From Chromera velia (taxonomy: Eukaryota; Sar; Chromeraceae): 64,000 bases of DNA. Of this stretch, positions 59,724 to 64,000 are shown piece after piece. The notes below the pieces were generated by a model. The model ran no database searches. It was not told the origin of the DNA and saw nothing but the letters and a program-made list of their open reading frames with translations. Each line of letters starts with the position of its first letter. Position 1 is the first letter of the stretch. The stretch is from the NCBI GenBank assembly GCA_018398765.1, contig JAHBMJ010000443.1:56123-120122 (forward strand), given 5' to 3'. The translations under genes were made by a program, and so were the position numbers.

Positions 59724-61756
59724 ACCAGCTAGTTTCAAGGACCGCATTCAATCGGCGCATTGATGACGCCAGGACTCCGGAGGCCGGGCAGCGGCGGATA
59801 TATAGCGGCGCTTTAGTAAACAAGTAACACTTTACAGCGATTGAAACCAATGCTATCGTCAGGGTCATCGCCTAGGTCATCGCCAGTGCTAGCGCTTATA
59901 ATCATGCATAATATGATGTTAGTTTGAAGCCTGTACGGGGCAGCACTAGTAGCTAGACAAGAAGACTCTTCTTAATGTACTTATTGTACTAAGCTAGACA
60001 AATCATCTTTATTATCATAAAATGGGAGATTTTTTTAGAAAATTTTCTAGATATACAAAAAAAACTATCACAACTTTCCTATATTTGACTTCTGAGTCGT
60101 CCACCTCGTGCAAGCGTCAAAAGCCGAGAAACACCTCCTAAGTTAGCTATAAGCGTGGGCCTAATATCTAGTAATAATGTAGTAAGCCATTAAGAAAACA
60201 AAACAAAACTCTTAAAAAAAAATTTTTTTGAATAGAATCTAGAATAGAATTTACTTTTCAAAATATTTAGCAAAATATATCTCCCGGTCATCCCTTAGGA
60301 GAAGTTTGGGAAAAAGTTAAAACCAAAAGAAGCCTAAAGAAACATAAATAATTTAGGTAATTTGAAAGCGGTTTTCTAGGCGGTTTTAAGCTCTTAAAAC
60401 CTCAGCAAAATTTTTTTTAATACGCAGAGTTGTATATAACCATACTCAATTTTTTTCTATAGTGTTTTTTCTACTAGGCACCGCACATAGAAAAAAAAAA
60501 AAAAAAGTTGGGAAGGCCTATTCTTTTTTTCTTTTTTGTTTATGTTTTTATTTTAAGCTCAAGTGCCTCCAAAAGGAAAAGAATCACTTTCGACTCTGAA
60601 ACTTAGTTTTCCACACAAAATGTGAACCTAACTGTCTAGCTAACTGTTGACCTAAAAAAAAAAAGTTGAGGACGCCTAATTTTTTTTTTTATTTTTTTTT
60701 ATGTGCGGCGCCTAGTTTTTCTATAGTGTCTCTATAGTAACGAGAAGTATACTTTGACTCTCACAAAAAAAAAAAAAGTAAAAAAAGAAATAAGGCGAAA
60801 CCTAGAGTAAAACATAAGAAATAAGATTTAAAGTTTTTGTGAATTAATGTTCTATATTCAACGTTTATTTATAATTTATTAAAGAAAATATCTTTATGAT
60901 GATTATATAGGTGGAGTCCCTGGTTGACTTCAAAGAGTTCATGCTTGATCACTCCGGCCGGTCTGTACAAGCCAAGAGATCAATATCAATCCTTGCAGGT
61001 CATTTAAGTTACAGCGAATTGGCATCCATGGTACAGCTCTGCAAGCGGCAGATGAGGCGTCTGACTCTCGGGAAAGCTTAATTGATTGGGTTTTTCCAGA
61101 TGTGATCTGAGGACGGAGTGAAGAGGGCTGCCCCTGAATTTGTAGGCTTGTTGCCAAGGGTGCCAGCATCATCGGGAATTAAGGAGGGGATCTTGCCTCT
61201 GCATGGACGCCTGTGTATCTGACATTGGGTTGCTCCTAAATCAACTGGAGGAAATGAATGGATGCAGATGTGCCTGCCAGACATACGAGCAAACTTCGTA
61301 CGCACTTGCCATTCAGCGTAGGATAAACAGGCTTTGCATCTCATCTTTTCCCTTCCTGTTCGTAGGTTCCCTTCTGCTTGACTGCTCTTCGAGTCCCTGC
61401 CTGCCTGCCGAGATGAAGAAACAGAAGAGGCAGACTGCATGGGACATGGGCACAGAAAGGAACAGAGGGGATCCGGCCTCCCATCCACCCCCTTCGTTCC
61501 GTCCTTACAGACAGATGGATCAGCGCTCTACCTGGCAATGCCCCCATACTCATTTATTTTGTCTTTCAACAATTAATGGATTGACTGACCGATTTTTTCC
61601 AAGCGCAATTGAGCTCATCTCCCCGCCCTCTATCCAAACCTTCATACCCCCTCCCTCTGACGCATTCTACACTTTTACTCATCAAACATGAGATTCATGC
61701 ACTCACTTGTAAAAATCAAAAAATCATCAACCCCCCGAGTGCCCCCCCCGCCCTAG
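59724..61756. other. AT-rich intergenic DNA, no gene seen
   Basis: 59950-60910 is AT-rich with many poly-A/T runs and holds the inverted repeat at 60461-60735. 60910-61750 is more balanced but has only short open frames with no recognised family and no clear splice-flanked exons. Confidence 0.5.
60461..60735. repeat. Inverted repeat of about 270 bp with poly-A/T interior
   Basis: CTATAGTG...CTAGGCACCGCACAT at about 60460-60498 is mirrored by ATGTGCGGCGCCTAG...CTATAG at about 60701-60727. Inside, AAAAGTTGGGAAGGCCTA and AAAAGTTGAGGACGCCTAA lie in direct orientation beside the poly-A/T runs. It looks like a small foldback transposon relic. Confidence 0.55.
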
Positions 61757-63303
61757 CTATCTGGGCCAATTCCCATCCGCAGTCGTCCGACCACTTTCCC
61801 CGTGCCAACTCCGAACATTCAACCCACCCGACCCCACCACGGCCTCTAACGACTTCTCAATGGCCGCCAAAGTCTGTGCGCCCCTTGCCCCCTCTCTGAC
61901 CCGCTTTTCGGGCAACGGCACATTCCCTGAGAGAGTCAATCGTTCTGCCTCCTTAAGACAGGTGAGTGCCTTGCTGAGCACCCTGTCAGAGTCTAGAGGG
62001 TCAAGAGGGGCCACAGAAGACGCCCCAGAGGAACAAAACCCAGTTGCGTTGCTGCGATGGGAAAAGACAGTCGTTGTTCCTCTGACTGCTCCTGCTGTGT
62101 CCTGTTGATTCTGATTCATGAGGATTTTACTCACCGCCGCGAGTGGCCCCTGTCCTGCCTTGTTGCCCATTCTAGGCGACCCTTCTGCCCCCTCTCCTTC
62201 AAACAATGTATCCTCAGCGGGTTGTGAATCGAAATGGGCGCGTCTGTTGGCAGAGGACGGCCCTCTGGTTTCTTGCATCATCTTGTAGACCAAGCCTCGG
62301 GGCATAACGGGATCGATCATCAACGCACGCTGACTCTTGTGCAATTGCCGGGCTGCCTGCCCATTCATTTCTTGCATTTTGTGCTCAAAAATCTGAGTAG
62401 TCGCTTCTGCCCTTTCCTTCGCGATCTGTGCAGTCTCTTGCACTTTCTTCAAGTCCTCTATCTCCCCTCTGAGGGAGACAACATGATTCTGCAACGCCTG
62501 ACATCGACTTTGCCACTTTGTGATCTCTTTCGTCTTCCTCTCACTCAGGTTGAGGATCTCCCTCATTCTCTGCTGTGTCAATGCATCAGACGCCTCTGCC
62601 TGGCACTTCTCCTGTCGGATTCTTTTGATCTCTGTCTGGAGTTTCTCGACGTCGGGAGGCAGATTTGTGTTCGTTTGGGGAAAGCCGAACGTGTTGGTGC
62701 CCGACGCTTGAATGCCCATACTCTGAAAACCACCACCTCCCCCAGCTGCAGTCTGGGTCATGGTGGCATTCTGCTGGAAGGCACGGAGAGGCTCTATCTC
62801 TGCCTCAAGAGCCTGCATCCATGCATGCACAGAGGAAGAAAGGATTTGCATGTATAACCGGAAGCATCAGGCAAGATGAAGCAGGACAATTTGAAGTCAA
62901 AACGAACGGCCAGGCAACATGAAGGAAAGGTCGCAATGGAATGGATCAATAGACTGACCGCGTTCTTTGTTTTGAGTTCCTCGTTTGACTGCGTGAGTGA
63001 CTGGCAGCTCTCTGCAAGTTGATTGGTGAGTGCCTGAAGCCGAATGATCTCATCCGAAACCGTCCGTAGCTTCTCTTGCACATCCCTTAATCCAGATCGT
63101 GCCTCTGACTCCACTTTCTTCACTGTGCCCATGCTTTTGTTCATGGCATTCATGTCCAGTTTGTTTCGGAGGATGTCCGCAAGAACCTCCCGGGCGTTCT
63201 GTATGGAATCCAAACTCTGTTGGGACCGCACAATCTCTCCCGACAGTGCAGCGTCGAGTTGGTCCCCAAACTTCTTCAAGTCCTCCTCTATGGACTTCAG
63301 CAT
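61757..63303 (-). CDS. Two-exon coiled-coil protein of unknown function
   Basis: Exon 1 is 62959-63303 (ATG at 63303) and exon 2 is 61757-62812; GCG/GTCAGT joins GATGCAG/GCTCTT in phase 0, giving about 466 residues. Residues 1-115 are coiled coil (LKSIEEDLKKFGDQLDAALS, VKKVESEARSGLRDVQEKL, LQALTNQLAESCQSL). A Gly/Gln-rich break (about 140-165) is followed by a second coiled coil (DVEKLQTEIKRIRQEK, HVVSLRGEIEDLKKVQETA). The C-terminal third is low complexity with VLSKALTCLKEAERLTLSG. The layout resembles centrosomal, flagellar or cytoskeletal coiled-coil proteins, but I recognise no family. Stop codon TAG. Upstream DNA carries GC-rich palindromes. Confidence 0.75.
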
Positions 63304-64000
63304 GGTGGTAAAATCAATGCAATGCTTGTCGGTGTAAGGTCAAAAGGTAGTCAAGCTACAGTGGCTTGTCCGGTCAGGTCGGACGATTTCGTTTGGGCTT
63401 TGCTCAATCGAGATATAATATGTATCTGCGAATGTGCATGCAATTGGTTACTGTCGGGTCAAGACGTCGCGCGGATCTGAGACTCCAGAGAGTTTCACGA
63501 GTCTTTAGGTCAAGGAAAGGAACTGCCCGTTTGTCCTTCTTACTCGCTCACATGATTGTGAGGGTCATGCAGTTAATTGGAGAAATTGAGGCATGCAACT
63601 TAATTATAAGCAAACTTATCTGCATGCAAGCTAGTCCATCTACACTACGGGTCATTTTGCGTTGCGGGTATCCCGCCCGCGGGTATCCCGCGGAGGCTCC
63701 GCGGGATAAAATCATACCGCGGAAGGCTCCGACGGATAGATTCTATCCCGCGGAGCGAAGTGAGCTTCGTGCGAGCGCTCTTCACGGCGTCCGACTGCCC
63801 GCGAAGTGCCGTTGTGTGCCCCACAAGCTGCCAAAGTGTTCAGGGACTCAAACTTTCCGGGGCCAACCGATTTTGCTGAAATTTGCTCTGAAAAAGCTCA
63901 CTTTTGCCTTCAAAACACACAGAAAGCTCAGTGTGTCCTTCCTTCTCCTCCTTTATTTCTCTCCGTGTGGTGCAGTGCAAGGGGTCAAATTGGCACCATA
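63304..64000. promoter_or_regulatory. Upstream region of the coiled-coil gene with GC-rich palindromes
   Basis: TATCCCGCGGAG at 63684-63695 and CTCCGCGGGATA at 63697-63708 form a perfect 12-bp hairpin with a one-base spacer. A further TATCCCGCGGAG copy lies at 63744-63755, followed by CGAAGTGAGCTTCG, itself palindromic. No exon was recognised up to the window edge. Confidence 0.55.

Overview
The window is nuclear DNA from a eukaryotic protist. Genes are split by many short to medium introns. Donors are mostly GTCAGT, GTGAGT or GTAAGT and acceptors mostly CTGCAG. Intergenic DNA is full of tetranucleotide and compound microsatellites, and there are three assembly gaps. The mix of an animal-like DFCP1/ZFYVE1 GTPase, a Patched-family transporter, a cellular RNA-dependent RNA polymerase, BTB-BACK and ankyrin proteins suits a free-living alveolate. 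A chromerid alga such as Chromera velia is my best guess; this is inference from gene content and style, not proof.

Layout. 1-4719 (-): 5' part of a ZFYVE1/DFCP1-like gene, running off the left edge. 5575-9173 (+): a single-pass membrane protein with signal peptide, ectodomain, one membrane helix and a Ser-rich tail. About 10.8-20.7 kb (-): an eIF4G-like translation initiation scaffold, with a 2-kb TGAC tetranucleotide array in an intron and an in-frame TAG in one exon. 20.7-23.6 kb: repeat-rich DNA (ATCA arrays, a decayed retroelement end, two SINE-like copies). 23602-25479 (-): ankyrin protein. 27795-28397 (-): small protein with two identical-spacing Cys/His motifs. 29092-30990 (+): BTB-BACK protein. 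31.0-32.6 kb: AT-rich DNA with a large foldback element. 32840-39969 (-): cellular RNA-dependent RNA polymerase. 40723-42276 (+): second ankyrin protein, paralogous in its N-terminal module to the first. 42.3-44.6 kb: no gene seen. 44630-53706 (-): 20-exon Patched-domain transporter. 54249-59723 (+): BMT5-like rRNA methyltransferase fold fused to C2H2 zinc fingers. 59.7-61.7 kb: AT-rich DNA with a second inverted repeat. 61757-63303 (-): two-exon coiled-coil protein. 63.3-64 kb: upstream DNA with GC-rich palindromes.

Four gene pairs are head to head with 540-860 bp between start codons (4719/5575, 28397/29092, 39969/40723, 53706/54249), and each spacer holds a short CpG-dense cluster. The genes are mostly unrelated housekeeping and signalling functions rather than one operon-like system. 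The nearest thing to a system is the RNA polymerase of the RNA-silencing type lying about 500 bp from a long inverted repeat able to form double-stranded RNA. Exon borders were derived by hand from splice motifs, phase and family similarity and may be off by a few bases.
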